Shown here piece after piece: positions 35,537 to 45,452 of a stretch of DNA of 64,000 nucleotides. The position numbers and the translations under genes were made by a program. The notes under the pieces are model-generated. The model did not search any database, was not told the origin of the DNA, and was given only the letters and a program-made list of their open reading frames with translations. How positions within the stretch are numbered: the stretch's first letter is position 1; each line of letters starts with the position of its first letter. This DNA comes from Candidatus Formimonas warabiya (GTDB lineage Bacteria > Bacillota > Dehalobacteriia > Dehalobacteriales > Dehalobacteriaceae). The stretch covers positions 2,368,903 to 2,432,902 of the forward strand of contig NZ_CP017634.1 of the NCBI RefSeq assembly GCF_002777255.1. Direction: 5' to 3'.

Positions 35537-37873
35537 CTAAAGACCCAAATAATAAAGGGCGTTGGCAAGCAAACGGTAAGTAGCAGGCGTATAACAGCGA
35601 AAGGTAGGGTCGATGCCCATCAATACGGTTTTCCTTCCTTCTTTACTGCCATAGATCACCACCGGTTGGCCTGCCGCCTGGGCCGGATTTAACCAAAAGC
35701 CTTTTTGATAAAAATTGCCCGGGCTAAAATGGGCGGCAATCTTTGCCTCCGCAGGAACCTTGCTGAACCAAACAGGGCCAAAAGCATACACCCTTTCTGC
35801 CCGGCCAAAGGAATAGGTCAAAAGATCCTGAGGATCCGCATCGATCAGGCATAATCCATTCTCGGCGGATTGGGCGGCCTGAACATTCTCCGGCATAAAA
35901 CCGGTAGTAGCGTCGGCCGTAAAAGAAAACTCTGCGGGAAGTAACTGGGCCTCTTCATTCAGTTTGGCCCCGGCATAACCGATGCCAATAAAATCATGCC
36001 CGGCCTGGAGGAAATTCCGCAGTTGCTGCCGGCCTCTCTCCACCAAAGCAAAGTGCACCCCATAACCCACGCCCAGCCAATCCGCAAAAGGATCCCGCCA
36101 AATCCCGGTTTCCGTTCCGGCCAGGATCAGCGCTTCAAAGCCGTGTGCCGTCAAATCATACCCTCTGTTCAGATGAATATACTGAACAAAGCTCACATCA
36201 AAACCCATTTCTTTCATGGCCTGATAGGCGCCGAAATTGTCCCCCACCACGGCCACTTTTCTTAGTCGGATCGGTAAGGCAGCCACTCCTACAGCCCCTA
36301 CGCCGGTAATGTGCACATAATACTCTTCCGTTAACGCCGTCAGCCGGGCCGGAAGATCCTCTCCTCCCTGGACCAAAAAGGTCCCCGGCAAAAAGTCCCG
36401 GAAGCCTTGGGCAGTCCGGCACACGGAAAAACCTTCTTTTAACAAAAGGTTAGCCACCTTTACGGCATCATTATTCTCCGCCGGAAAGGCATAGACCTGG
36501 CCCGCCCCCCGTTCAAAGACTCCTTTCAGCCGGGAAGCCGAACGGACCGGCTCCAGGGCAGCAGAAAATTCCTCGCCCACAGGCCGGGCGTCAAAACCAC
36601 ACATGTGGGGGAAAGAGTACACAGAGACATCATACATGGCCTTCACGCGCTGACTCAAATCTTCCCCGGGCCAGAGCATGGTATTGGCCAATCCCCTCAA
36701 CCCCTGGCGCATGGGCACCACGTAAGTGCCCGGGGGATAAATCACCCCTTCTGCCTCAAAGGAGGCCAACCCTTTTTTTACCTGGATGCCGTTCTGCACA
36801 AGATGATTCACCATTTTGCTTGCTTCCAGAGGATCCCTTTGCAGTTTCCTGTCCACAGGAATAAGATAGGCAAAAGGAAAAAGCCCCTTATTTTCTCCTG
36901 TTTCACCCCGGATCCCCCGGCGGTACACCTCTATTTGCCGGTGCAAGATTTCCTCCCGGTGTTTTGCCGCATATTTCAGGGCCCCCCAGGCCGCCAGCAT
37001 GGCGGTGCGGATGCCCTCCTGATTGGGATGCTTTACTTCTACCGTATGGCTCATGGCCCCCAAATACATAAAATACTGGGGCGTAAAAACAGGACCGTAG
37101 TCATCCCAGCCTTCCTTCATTTTAAGCGCCGGAATATCCACTGCCAAACCCAGCCCCGCCCCGATTTCCCCGGCCATGGCCCGGGCTTCCTCGATGCCGG
37201 GGGCCCCCACCAGATCATATTCATAATTGGGATTATGGGGAATGGTGCAGGCATCAATGGTGACATTGCCTTCACCAAAATACCCGTGCAAATCCACCAT
37301 CACCGAAGGAAACCACCGGGTCGCCACCTGCTGCACCACTGCCTGCACCTCCGGCTGGCTCTGGGTGAGATAATCCCGGTTCAGATCAATGCCGTTGTTC
37401 CCGGCGATTCCTCTCACCCGCCCGTCCGGATTGGCACACACATTGACCAGGACCACCGTCCGGGCCAATACCTCCGCTACCTCCGGGTCCTCCCCTTCCG
37501 TAAGCAGCTTCTCGATCAGCATTAAGGCCCCGTCTGTCCCGGTAATTTCATTGCCATGCAGACTGGCATTGATAAAAACAGGCACCCTGAGGTCCCCATC
37601 CTCTCTCAGAAGCGCCAGAGCTTGGTCCGGGTCCTCAACCGCCCGGGCCATGAAGTGCCGGTATTTTTCCAGCTGCCCCATGCCCTGGGCATTGGTTACC
37701 GTCGCCAGATATAATTCCCGTCCTTCCGCGGACCGGCCGATGACGTCGATTTTCATCAGGCCGGGGTTCTTTGCCTGCAATTCTTGTAAGGCTGCAGGAA
37801 TTTCAGAATAAAGGGTAAAATTGCGAAATAGGGGATATTCCTCCCGATCCCATTGATATGCCAGAGCCGCCAC
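35537..37873 (-). CDS. M14-family zinc carboxypeptidase-like protein without signal peptide
   Basis: About 778 residues. The N-terminal half is an M14 metallocarboxypeptidase: SAEGRELYLATVTN, zinc ligands in SLHGNEITG (HGNE 106-109) and VMVDLHGYFGEG, substrate-binding NPDGRVRG and NGIDLNRDY. The C-terminal half (about 400-770) includes a class-I-glutaminase-like flavodoxin-type region (VAVVGDNFGAYQAMKEMGF). No signal peptide, so a cytosolic peptidase or deacylase. Start: ATG 37933 lacks a ribosome site; GTG 37873 has AAAGGAGAAGG. It follows the MttB gene in a peptide-transport cluster. Confidence 0.85.
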   Translation of the reverse strand: MAALAYQWDREEYPLFRNFTLYSEIPAALQELQAKNPGLMKIDVIGRSAEGRELYLATVTNAQGMGQLEKYRHFMARAVEDPDQALALLREDGDLRVPVFINASLHGNEITGTDGALMLIEKLLTEGEDPEVAEVLARTVVLVNVCANPDGRVRGIAGNNGIDLNRDYLTQSQPEVQAVVQQVATRWFPSVMVDLHGYFGEGNVTIDACTIPHNPNYEYDLVGAPGIEEARAMAGEIGAGLGLAVDIPALKMKEGWDDYGPVFTPQYFMYLGAMSHTVEVKHPNQEGIRTAMLAAWGALKYAAKHREEILHRQIEVYRRGIRGETGENKGLFPFAYLIPVDRKLQRDPLEASKMVNHLVQNGIQVKKGLASFEAEGVIYPPGTYVVPMRQGLRGLANTMLWPGEDLSQRVKAMYDVSVYSFPHMCGFDARPVGEEFSAALEPVRSASRLKGVFERGAGQVYAFPAENNDAVKVANLLLKEGFSVCRTAQGFRDFLPGTFLVQGGEDLPARLTALTEEYYVHITGVGAVGVAALPIRLRKVAVVGDNFGAYQAMKEMGFDVSFVQYIHLNRGYDLTAHGFEALILAGTETGIWRDPFADWLGVGYGVHFALVERGRQQLRNFLQAGHDFIGIGYAGAKLNEEAQLLPAEFSFTADATTGFMPENVQAAQSAENGLCLIDADPQDLLTYSFGRAERVYAFGPVWFSKVPAEAKIAAHFSPGNFYQKGFWLNPAQAAGQPVVIYGSKEGRKTVLMGIDPTFRCYTPATYRLLANALYYLGL

Positions 37874-37950
37874 TTTCCTTCTCCTTTCCTTTTCCGCCCC
37901 GGGTTGATCAGAACCCCAGAGAGTCATGCTCATGTTTCAGCCAAATCCGG

Positions 37951-39399
37951 TTACTTCTTTAATTCCTTTTCCCCACTCCGTACCAAACAGGATAATTCCT
38001 TCTCCACAGCAGCGTCCATAGCAGTCACCCGGTGCTCCTGAAGAATCCGGTCCACCTTTTCCCTGATCACGTCGAGATAACTTTTTGCCCCGTTTTCCCA
38101 CCACCCGGCGTAGGCCCGGCCATTCCCGCTGTACTCTAGCCGGTTCCAGCATTCTTTACTGTGCAGGTAACGCAGGGTATTTTCATGGGCAATAAAATCT
38201 CCTGCTCCTTCCATTACGTCTTTGATGGTAGAAAAACCCAGATCTTCTTCATCATCCTGCAAGGAGCCAAAGAAGTGAAAAACAAAATCAAAAATTTCAT
38301 CATCCATCACCAGCTGTTCGTAAGAAACGCTGGCCGCATCGGCCACGGACCCGGCTCCGGACAGCCAATTGCTGCCTACCAGGGCGGGGAGGAAGATGTT
38401 CATGACCTTTTCCAGGCCTAACTGGGCGTCGCCTAAAATAGCGTTGGTCCCTGCCCCGTAAACATTGGAGTCCATTCCGTAGTAATCGGCCAGTTGAACG
38501 GCGCAGGCCCCGGCAATCCCTGCTTCCGGGGAACCTCCCACCGTATTTCCATAGCGCAGGTCGGCGGGGGCTAACCGGGCACTGTAAGATACCGGCAGCT
38601 CAGGGTCTATTAAACGGATCAGGGTTAAAACCGCCAGTATTTCTGCGTTCTGCTGGGTTAATGCCCCCAGCATGGACAAAGGAGCCGTCATCCCGGGGAT
38701 GGGACAAGGCAGGGCGCCGATGGCAATACCCTTTTGAGCCGCCCAAATGATAGCCTCCGTGTCTCCCTGGGGAAATGTCAAGGGGCTCAAGGGAGAGAAT
38801 CCCAGATCATACATAGGTTTTTCCCTCAGCCTTTTTTCGTCTCCCGCCAGCAAAACAAACATTTCATGGATATATTTGGCCTCGGCCAGGGAACTTACCC
38901 CGGGACCGCAGACCGGTTTGGACGTATTCTTGATGATTTCCCGTACGGCATAAAGCAAGGCCGCCCCCTGCTCCACATCCTGAGGATATATAATGGGGGT
39001 CACGGCATGGATATGCTCTAAAGCATCCATCAATTTAATCAGATCCGCCCCGTCTTGCAAAGTAGCAGGCCGCTGTTTTCCTGTGCGCAGGTCTGTGATC
39101 GTCGCCACGGCACCTGCATTATGGACATAGGTTTTTCCTTTTTCCGACTGCACCATTTGGCCGGTACGGGAATAAAGCACCTGCCTTTTTTGCTTCTTTT
39201 TCCGCACCGTTTCCACCAGGCCTTCCGGAATATAGACCCGTCTCCCCTTAATTCTGCATCCATGAGCGCCGAAAATTTCCACTGCCTGGGGGGCATCCAC
39301 CTGAATGCCGATTTCCCCTAAGATTTTTAAACTTTTGCCATGGATTCTTTCTATCTGTTCCCTGGTGAGCAAACGCATGGGCAAAAAATGATTCATCAT
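37951..39399 (-). CDS. Trimethylamine methyltransferase (MttB) superfamily protein, non-pyrrolysine
   Basis: 482-residue TIM-barrel methyltransferase. LLTREQIERIHGKSLKILGEIGI is the typical MttB N-terminus, and a GSPEAGIAGACAVQLADYYG block lies near 310. The frame runs through without an internal TAG, so it belongs to the MtgB-like group acting on glycine betaine, proline betaine, carnitine or related methylated amines rather than the pyrrolysine type. GGGGAGG precedes ATG ATG. No corrinoid protein (MttC-type) is present in the window, so the methyl acceptor must be encoded elsewhere. Lies between the C25-like peptidase and the M14 gene. Confidence 0.9.
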   Translation of the reverse strand: MMNHFLPMRLLTREQIERIHGKSLKILGEIGIQVDAPQAVEIFGAHGCRIKGRRVYIPEGLVETVRKKKQKRQVLYSRTGQMVQSEKGKTYVHNAGAVATITDLRTGKQRPATLQDGADLIKLMDALEHIHAVTPIIYPQDVEQGAALLYAVREIIKNTSKPVCGPGVSSLAEAKYIHEMFVLLAGDEKRLREKPMYDLGFSPLSPLTFPQGDTEAIIWAAQKGIAIGALPCPIPGMTAPLSMLGALTQQNAEILAVLTLIRLIDPELPVSYSARLAPADLRYGNTVGGSPEAGIAGACAVQLADYYGMDSNVYGAGTNAILGDAQLGLEKVMNIFLPALVGSNWLSGAGSVADAASVSYEQLVMDDEIFDFVFHFFGSLQDDEEDLGFSTIKDVMEGAGDFIAHENTLRYLHSKECWNRLEYSGNGRAYAGWWENGAKSYLDVIREKVDRILQEHRVTAMDAAVEKELSCLVRSGEKELKK

Positions 39400-39414
39400 T
39401 GGTCCTCCCCTGCC

Positions 39415-42400
39415 TTAGGATTCATCATTGGTCCGGAAAAAATAATGCCGATAAAGGATTTCTTCCGGGGCTAATCGATAGCCTTGATCCCCGTTGGTAT
39501 CCTTAATTCCCTGCCATCCCTCTTTTTCAATGAGAATGCAAAACCGGTCCTGAAATCCGATCAGGCATTCATAGGTGCCGTCTCTGCGGACGGGTGCGGA
39601 AGACAGGGTCTCCCCCTTCCCTTTGAGGGGATATCTTTTCAGCACCATCGTGAGATCCGGGGGAAAGCTGCCCGCAAAGGTAATTTTTCCTTTAATTGAC
39701 GCCGCCCGGTCCAGGGTATAGATTTCGTGCCTTTCTTCCCCCGCACAGACGGTAAATGAGATCTCTTTGGACTTGTACCGGCGGCTCTCCGTACAGGCCG
39801 TGGCAGACAACAAATATTCTCCCTCCGCTAAGGAAAAGGAGAATTTGCCTTCGGTGTCGGCAATTTCTTCTCCCACCCAACCTTCCCGTACATAATAGCC
39901 GCAGGGGTCCAGTTTTCCCCGCCAAACCCGCACCAAGGCATCCTCAATCGGTTCTCCCGTAAGGGTATCCAGCACCCGTCCTCTTAAAATGCCGGTCCTT
40001 GACCGTGCTAATTGCATATCCATGGCCCGGGCAAAGTCTGCCGGGAAGAATTCTCTCTTCACCGGGTGAAAGGGCCCTAATAAATCGTATAAGGGAAACT
40101 GCTCTTCTGCCGTAACAAAAACATCCTCAGGGCCGCAAAAGAGTTTAAATGCTCCCTTCCGGTCACACACCGCCTGGGCAAAAGTATTTCTTCCCTGCTC
40201 TCCCCGTTCCTGACCCACCGCCTGCACGAGCAGGAAACTTCCCGCCTCTCCGCTATCATGGACCACGGTACCGGTGAGCGGCTTACCAGGGCCGGTTTTC
40301 AGCCTGAACTCCATTTTCTCTCCTTGATAGGCCCGGCGCTGGATTTCATCGATCACCAGCACCGGCACCAGCCAGTGCACCCGGAGAAAGTCGCCCCGGT
40401 CCTCCGGCACAAAAGGCCAGCCCTTTTTCATATCAAAAGAGACCGGGGGCAGCATCAGAAAAGGTATCACAAAATTGTGCCAGTATGCGGTGGCGTCAAC
40501 CGGGCCAACCCTTTCCCCGGTGCAGAACAGGCACTCTTCCCGGCCCTCCGCCCGGTGAAGCTCCAAGTGGAGAGGAGCTTCACCGGGGGTCAGATCCAGG
40601 GTCAGATGCAGAAATCCGGACATCAGGGCCCGTTCTGCCACGCCCTGGCTGTCATAGGCCAAAGGATAGAAATCCCCCCAGCTGATGATATCCTGATCCA
40701 CCGGAACCATATTTTCCATGGTCCGGGTCCGGTAGTAAGACCGGGTTGGTTCCTTTTCCTGGACCGGTACCCTGACCCGGCGCCAGCTTTCCGGAGGAAT
40801 GTCCAGGGAAAGACGATATTCCTGGTCCTGACCGGAAAGATTTTTCTGGATCTTGGCGTGATGCTGAACCTCCGGATAGGGGACCAGGGCGGGATCGCCC
40901 AGCAAGATCTGCTGGTGAATGATGTTGGCGAGCCCTTCTTTAGAAAGCCGGTATGCTTCCGGCGCCTTCTGGCTTAAAATCCCCGTGTAGAGCACGGCAA
41001 AATTTCTCGTCTCATTTAGGGCTTGACCTACACTCATTCCTTTGAGCAGTATAGATTCCATAAAAATACTGTACACCGCATTGGTAAATTGGAAATCCTC
41101 CACCGTAGCGCCGCCCACATAGGATACGGCCCCTCTTTCCACCAGAGATAAGCCGATCACCTGGCGGGGAGGAACCTGGATCGCCTCCCAGTCCTGCCCC
41201 TCCGTCACGGACAGCCAGTTGGGGCGCGGGCTGATAGTGGAACAGGCGGAGGCATAGGCGACTAAAGGAGGCAAATCAGACAAATCCCCTCTGGTTAAAA
41301 AGCGCTGGTGTGTGTTTAGGGTTTCCGGCCCCCCGTGTCCGGAATAGAGAAAGAAGTCCGCCCCCGCCAAAGCCGAGGCCACCTGCCGGTTGCCCGCCTC
41401 CTTTCCCGTCAAAAGGGTGACCTGATGCCCGGCCGACTCCAGCAAGGGTTTTAATTTTCCCTCAATTAAGGCCCGGTCCGAATCGAAAATAATCCCCGTT
41501 TCCACATGAGGCACTGCAGCAATCAGGACCTGCCGTTCCTGGTTCCTTTGCATCTCACTATAATATTTGGTGCTGAGGAGCTGCAGGGACAAGCCCCCTG
41601 GGGTGGACTGAAAGAGCCGGCCCTCCGCCACGTCATAAAAAAGATCGTGATTCAACTGGAGGTGAAGGTCCCGGATGCCCTCTTCCCCGCTGGCCCCGAT
41701 TTCCTTGTTCTCCTGGAGGATAAAAGGGATCCCGCCGGGACCGCCCAGGATCGCCTGAAATTCCGGTTTAAAGCCGGACTCCTGTACGAACTGCTGTACC
41801 CTTTTTTCCGTTTCCCGGCCCTCCGGGTGACCCTGGGCCACATCGAAAACGCCAACCCTTCGATAGGAGGCCAAAACCGTGCCCAGCAGGCTTAAGCCTT
41901 TAACCCACATCTCGCTTAAAGACAGGGCGTCCTGGGGAACCGGGCCTAAATCCGCCGAATTCAGGATTAAGAGATAATTGGTCTCCTGGCCGCTTTCTTC
42001 CAGGTAGCGGTAACACTCTTTTTCATGATTGATGAAATGAACGGGACGGTTTTTCACCCATTTCTCCTGGGCGTATTTTTCCCGGGCATCCAGCACAACC
42101 ACCGGGAAGGAGGAATCCTGCCCGGTGGCAAGGGCCGGATATCCGGCCAACCTATGATCCGGCAAAAAGCCATAGCCTAAGCGCACCGCCAAAACGGCCC
42201 CGTACACACACATAGAAGGACTGGCGGCCGGAGCCGTGACCAGCCCTTTGGGCATGCCAAAGCAGCTGTTTAACTGCTCCGGAAGCATCTGTGCATCCGG
42301 TTGCTTGCCGGAAAACAGCTTTTCCTCCTCTCCCAACTGCCGGAAAGAAGCGTCACCGGTGAGATCCCGAAAAACCACCGGCATTCTTTCCGCCAGGCGG

Positions 42401-42570
42401 TGCAAGGCCCAGGTCTCTTCATTGCCCCGGGCCGGATCTACAAAAAAAACGTCCAGGCCGGCCGCAAGATAAATCCAAGACGCCCAGGTGAGGCTATCCA
42501 GCCCGTGCTGGACCGAAAGCACATAGACCTCTTTTTTTTCCACCTGCTTTCCCCCCTTTGCTTGCATCAT
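39415..42570 (-). CDS. Large C25/caspase-fold (gingipain-like) peptidase with carboxypeptidase-regulatory-like C-terminus
   Basis: 1051 residues. A clan CD peptidase core lies at about 345-575: catalytic His in YSGHGG (His412) and Cys in YASACST (Cys443), followed by VIGLSLVERGAVSYVGGATVEDF and a C25-type tail ILLGDPALVPYP. The N-terminal 340 residues are unassigned. The C-terminus (about 880-1045) has beta-sandwich repeats (GRVLDTLTGEPIEDALVRVWRG, then DTEGKFSFSLAEGEYLLSATA). Unlike gingipains it has no signal peptide or sorting tail. ATG 42570 overlaps the ABC ATPase stop; GTG 42543 with GGGGGG is an alternative. Confidence 0.82.
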   Translation of the reverse strand: MMQAKGGKQVEKKEVYVLSVQHGLDSLTWASWIYLAAGLDVFFVDPARGNEETWALHRLAERMPVVFRDLTGDASFRQLGEEEKLFSGKQPDAQMLPEQLNSCFGMPKGLVTAPAASPSMCVYGAVLAVRLGYGFLPDHRLAGYPALATGQDSSFPVVVLDAREKYAQEKWVKNRPVHFINHEKECYRYLEESGQETNYLLILNSADLGPVPQDALSLSEMWVKGLSLLGTVLASYRRVGVFDVAQGHPEGRETEKRVQQFVQESGFKPEFQAILGGPGGIPFILQENKEIGASGEEGIRDLHLQLNHDLFYDVAEGRLFQSTPGGLSLQLLSTKYYSEMQRNQERQVLIAAVPHVETGIIFDSDRALIEGKLKPLLESAGHQVTLLTGKEAGNRQVASALAGADFFLYSGHGGPETLNTHQRFLTRGDLSDLPPLVAYASACSTISPRPNWLSVTEGQDWEAIQVPPRQVIGLSLVERGAVSYVGGATVEDFQFTNAVYSIFMESILLKGMSVGQALNETRNFAVLYTGILSQKAPEAYRLSKEGLANIIHQQILLGDPALVPYPEVQHHAKIQKNLSGQDQEYRLSLDIPPESWRRVRVPVQEKEPTRSYYRTRTMENMVPVDQDIISWGDFYPLAYDSQGVAERALMSGFLHLTLDLTPGEAPLHLELHRAEGREECLFCTGERVGPVDATAYWHNFVIPFLMLPPVSFDMKKGWPFVPEDRGDFLRVHWLVPVLVIDEIQRRAYQGEKMEFRLKTGPGKPLTGTVVHDSGEAGSFLLVQAVGQERGEQGRNTFAQAVCDRKGAFKLFCGPEDVFVTAEEQFPLYDLLGPFHPVKREFFPADFARAMDMQLARSRTGILRGRVLDTLTGEPIEDALVRVWRGKLDPCGYYVREGWVGEEIADTEGKFSFSLAEGEYLLSATACTESRRYKSKEISFTVCAGEERHEIYTLDRAASIKGKITFAGSFPPDLTMVLKRYPLKGKGETLSSAPVRRDGTYECLIGFQDRFCILIEKEGWQGIKDTNGDQGYRLAPEEILYRHYFFRTNDES

Positions 42571-43553
42571 TCCACCTCAGGACAGGCCACCCAGTGGCCG
42601 GAACTCATTTCCCGAAATTCCGGTATTATGTCCCGGCAAGAGGGTTTTGCCACCGGGCAGCGGGGATGGAACCGGCACCCGGGCGGCATGTTGATGGGAT
42701 CCGGCGTTTCTCCCTGCAACAGCTTGGCGTTTTGGATCACTTTCCGTTTCGGCACGGGAATCACCGAGACCAGGGCTTTGGTATAGGGATGCAGGGGAGA
42801 TTTGATGATTTCATCCGCCGTGCCCAATTCTACCATCTTGCCCAGATACATGACGCCGATGCGGTCTGCCACCAGCCAGGCTAAAGATAATTCATGGGTA
42901 ATAAAAAGATAGCTGATTTGGCGATTTTCCCGCAGGCTGAGCATCAGCTTCACCACGCCGGCACTGATGGAAAGGTCCAGCATGGACACAGGCTCGTCGG
43001 CCACCACCAGCTTGGGATTGAGCACCAGGGTACTGGCAATGGCCACCCGCTGCCGCTGCCCCCCGCTCAATTCGTGGGGATAGCGGTAGTAAAACATGCG
43101 GGGATCGTCTAGGCCGGCATCCACCAGGGCTTGATCCACAATCTCTTCCTGCTCCTGGATCCGGTGGGTAATGCCGTTCACTTTCAGGGGCTCCGCTACA
43201 ATGTGGAAAACCGTCTGGCGGGGATTTAAGGATTCAAAAGGATCCTGCAAAATAATTTGGGCATCCCGGCGAAATTTTCTTAACCTTTCCCGCTTAAAAT
43301 CCCGCACCTCCTCGCCCAGGAAATTGACGCTTCCTGCCGTGGGCTCTACCAGGCGTAAAATCCCTTTTCCCGTCGTGGTTTTTCCGCTGCCCGATTCGCC
43401 TGCCAGGCCTAAAATCTCTCCCGGCGCCAGGTCAAAACTGATGCCGTCCACAGCCCGCACCGCTTTTGGCGGTTTCCCCGTCAGGGTGTTCCATAAACTG
43501 GTCCGGGTCGCAAAATGGACCTCCAAATCACGCACACGCAAAAGTTTTTCCAT
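42567..43553 (-). CDS. Oligopeptide/dipeptide ABC transporter ATP-binding protein (DppF type)
   Basis: Second ATPase of the peptide importer, about 328 residues: Walker A GESGSGKTT, Q-loop LQDPFESLNPRQT, signature LSGGQRQRVAIA, Walker B LVVADEPVSMLD, and the oligo_HPY C-terminus with CRFHPRCPVAKPSC. Start ATG 43553 after GGGGGAAAG; GTG 43568 is the alternative. 29 bases after dppD-like, overlapping the C25-peptidase start. Confidence 0.95.
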   Translation of the reverse strand: MEKLLRVRDLEVHFATRTSLWNTLTGKPPKAVRAVDGISFDLAPGEILGLAGESGSGKTTTGKGILRLVEPTAGSVNFLGEEVRDFKRERLRKFRRDAQIILQDPFESLNPRQTVFHIVAEPLKVNGITHRIQEQEEIVDQALVDAGLDDPRMFYYRYPHELSGGQRQRVAIASTLVLNPKLVVADEPVSMLDLSISAGVVKLMLSLRENRQISYLFITHELSLAWLVADRIGVMYLGKMVELGTADEIIKSPLHPYTKALVSVIPVPKRKVIQNAKLLQGETPDPINMPPGCRFHPRCPVAKPSCRDIIPEFREMSSGHWVACPEVE

Positions 43554-43582
43554 GATTCTTTCCCCCACTTATCTAGTTTCAC

Positions 43583-44542
43583 CTATCGGACGACGAGAGG
43601 ACATGCGCTGTAATGGCCTCCCCCTACGGGCAGAAGCTCCGGCTTTTCCTGGCTGCACACCGGCCTGGCGCAGCTGCACCGGGGATGGAACCGGCACCCG
43701 GCAGGAGGATTTAATAAATTAGGCGGGCTGCCCGGAATGGATGCGGTCAATTGCCGATCCCCGTATATATTGGGGAAGGCGTTAATCAAGGCCCGGGTAT
43801 AGGGATGGGCCGGATGCTCAAAAACTATGTCCGTCGGACCATATTCCATGATTTTGCCCGCATACATCACCGCTACTTTTTCACAGATTTCCACCACCAC
43901 GGAAAGATCGTGGGTAATCAAAATCATGCCCATCTCCTTTTCCCGGCGCAGCCGCTCCAAAAGCTGGAGGATCTGGGATTTTACCATTACATCCAGGCCG
44001 GTGGTGGGTTCATCGCCGATGACGATTTTGGGATTACAGGCGATACCCATGGCAATCATCACGCGCTGGCGCATGCCCCCGCTGAACTCGTGGGGATACT
44101 GGCGCACCCTTTTGCCGTCTATTTCCACGCTTTCCAGCAGCATTTTGGCCCGCTTCCAGGCTTGCTGTTCCGGAATTTTTTCATGGATGCGGATGGCCTC
44201 CACAATTTGGTCGCCCACGGTACGCACCGGATTCAGGGCATTCATGGCGCCCTGAAAGATCAAAGCCATCTCCTTCCAGCGCACTTTTTTCATTTCCTCT
44301 TCACTGAACCGGGAGATATCCCGCCCGTCCAGCAGCACCTGCCCATTGATGATCCTGCCGTTATCAGGCAGCAGCTTCATTAAGGAAAGGGCCATGCTGC
44401 TTTTGCCGCAGGCCGACTCCCCCACCAAACCCATGCCTTCCCCTTTTTCCACAGTAAAAGAGACCTGGTCACAAGGATTGAGGAAGCCGTCTTTCAAGCG
44501 ATACTGGGTCGTGATGTTTTGCACTTCAAGTAAAGCAGCCAT
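43583..44542 (-). CDS. Oligopeptide/dipeptide ABC transporter ATP-binding protein (DppD type)
   Basis: First ATPase, 319 residues: Walker A GESACGKSS, Q-loop FQGAMNALNPVRT, signature FSGGMRQRVMIA, Walker B IVIGDEPTTGLD, and the oligo_HPY tail CRFHPRCSCARPVC, whose cysteines resemble the iron-sulfur-binding tail of Dpp/Opp ATPases. GAAGGAGG before ATG; 4 bases after the permease gene. Confidence 0.95.
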   Translation of the reverse strand: MAALLEVQNITTQYRLKDGFLNPCDQVSFTVEKGEGMGLVGESACGKSSMALSLMKLLPDNGRIINGQVLLDGRDISRFSEEEMKKVRWKEMALIFQGAMNALNPVRTVGDQIVEAIRIHEKIPEQQAWKRAKMLLESVEIDGKRVRQYPHEFSGGMRQRVMIAMGIACNPKIVIGDEPTTGLDVMVKSQILQLLERLRREKEMGMILITHDLSVVVEICEKVAVMYAGKIMEYGPTDIVFEHPAHPYTRALINAFPNIYGDRQLTASIPGSPPNLLNPPAGCRFHPRCSCARPVCSQEKPELLPVGGGHYSACPLVVR

Positions 44543-44546
44543 TTCC

Positions 44547-45434
44547 CTACCTCCTTCTCAGCCGGGGATTGAAAAGTTCGTCTAACGCATAACCTACGTA
44601 AGTGAAGGACAAAACCACCAGCACCACACAGAGGCCGGGGGGCACCAGCCACCACCAAGCGCCCAGGGTCGTGGCCCCTGTGGCAAAAGCGTAATGCAGC
44701 ATCATGCCCCAACTGGCCCGGGTAGGGTCGCCCATGCCTAAAAAGCTCAGGGTGGTTTCGGAAATAATAGCTACCGCCGCCACCAGGACGGTATTGGCAA
44801 AAATTAAAGGAAACACATTGGGCAAAATATGGGTAGTCATAATATGCACGTCCCCGGAACCAATGGCCCGCGCCCTTTCCACATAGGGACGCTCTTTGCA
44901 GCTTAAGGTTTGGGACCGGATGATGCGGGCCGTCCCGGCCCAGCTGGTAATGCCGATGACAAAAATAATGGTCCAGATATTGGAGCCCAACATGGCCGCC
45001 AGGACCAGCATTAAGGGAAGCCAGGGAATGACCAGAAAGATGTCGGTAATCCTCATCAACACCGCATCGATCCTTTTTCCGTAATAGCCGGCGGTAATGC
45101 CGGTCACGGCTCCGATCAGCATGGACATTAAAGTGGCCGTTACGCCCACCAGCATGGAAACCCGGGCCCCTTGAATCAATTCGAAAAAAACATCCTTGCC
45201 CATATCGTCGGTACCCAGCCAGTGGGCCCCGCTGGGAGGCAAGAGGAGCTGATCCAGTTCCGCTACTTTTCCGGAAGAGGAAATCAGGATCGGGCCAAAT
45301 ACCGCCAATAAAGCAAAAACCGCCAGCACCGTCAACCCGATCACACCCATGGTATTTTGCCGGTAATCCTGCCAAAAGGCGTGCAGATTCTTTTTCCAAA
45401 GCGCCCTGGAAGCTTGATCATTGATCAGTGACAA
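44547..45434 (-). CDS. Peptide ABC transporter permease (DppC type)
   Basis: 295-residue permease with six predicted membrane segments and an N-terminal OppC-N region (MGVIGLTVLAVFALLAVFGPIL). The EAA-loop is YVERARAIGSGDVHIMTTHILPNV. TTG start at 45434 after a GGGGGG site. Pairs with the DppB-type permease upstream. Confidence 0.94.
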   Translation of the reverse strand: MSLINDQASRALWKKNLHAFWQDYRQNTMGVIGLTVLAVFALLAVFGPILISSSGKVAELDQLLLPPSGAHWLGTDDMGKDVFFELIQGARVSMLVGVTATLMSMLIGAVTGITAGYYGKRIDAVLMRITDIFLVIPWLPLMLVLAAMLGSNIWTIIFVIGITSWAGTARIIRSQTLSCKERPYVERARAIGSGDVHIMTTHILPNVFPLIFANTVLVAAVAIISETTLSFLGMGDPTRASWGMMLHYAFATGATTLGAWWWLVPPGLCVVLVVLSFTYVGYALDELFNPRLRRR

Positions 45435-45452
45435 GATTCTGTCCCCCCCACC

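Noticed and set aside
36605..37525. 306-codon plus-strand frame opposite the M14 peptidase
   Set aside because: Antisense shadow of a GC-richer gene; no ribosome site or domain.
37951..39399. Pyrrolysine-type MttB
   Set aside because: The frame has no internal TAG and no pyl genes are seen, so it is the non-pyrrolysine branch.
44494..45399. 301-codon minus-strand frame over the DppC-type permease
   Set aside because: It is out of frame with the clear permease gene (44547-45434), has no domain pattern and is Gly/Arg/His-rich, as shadow frames are.
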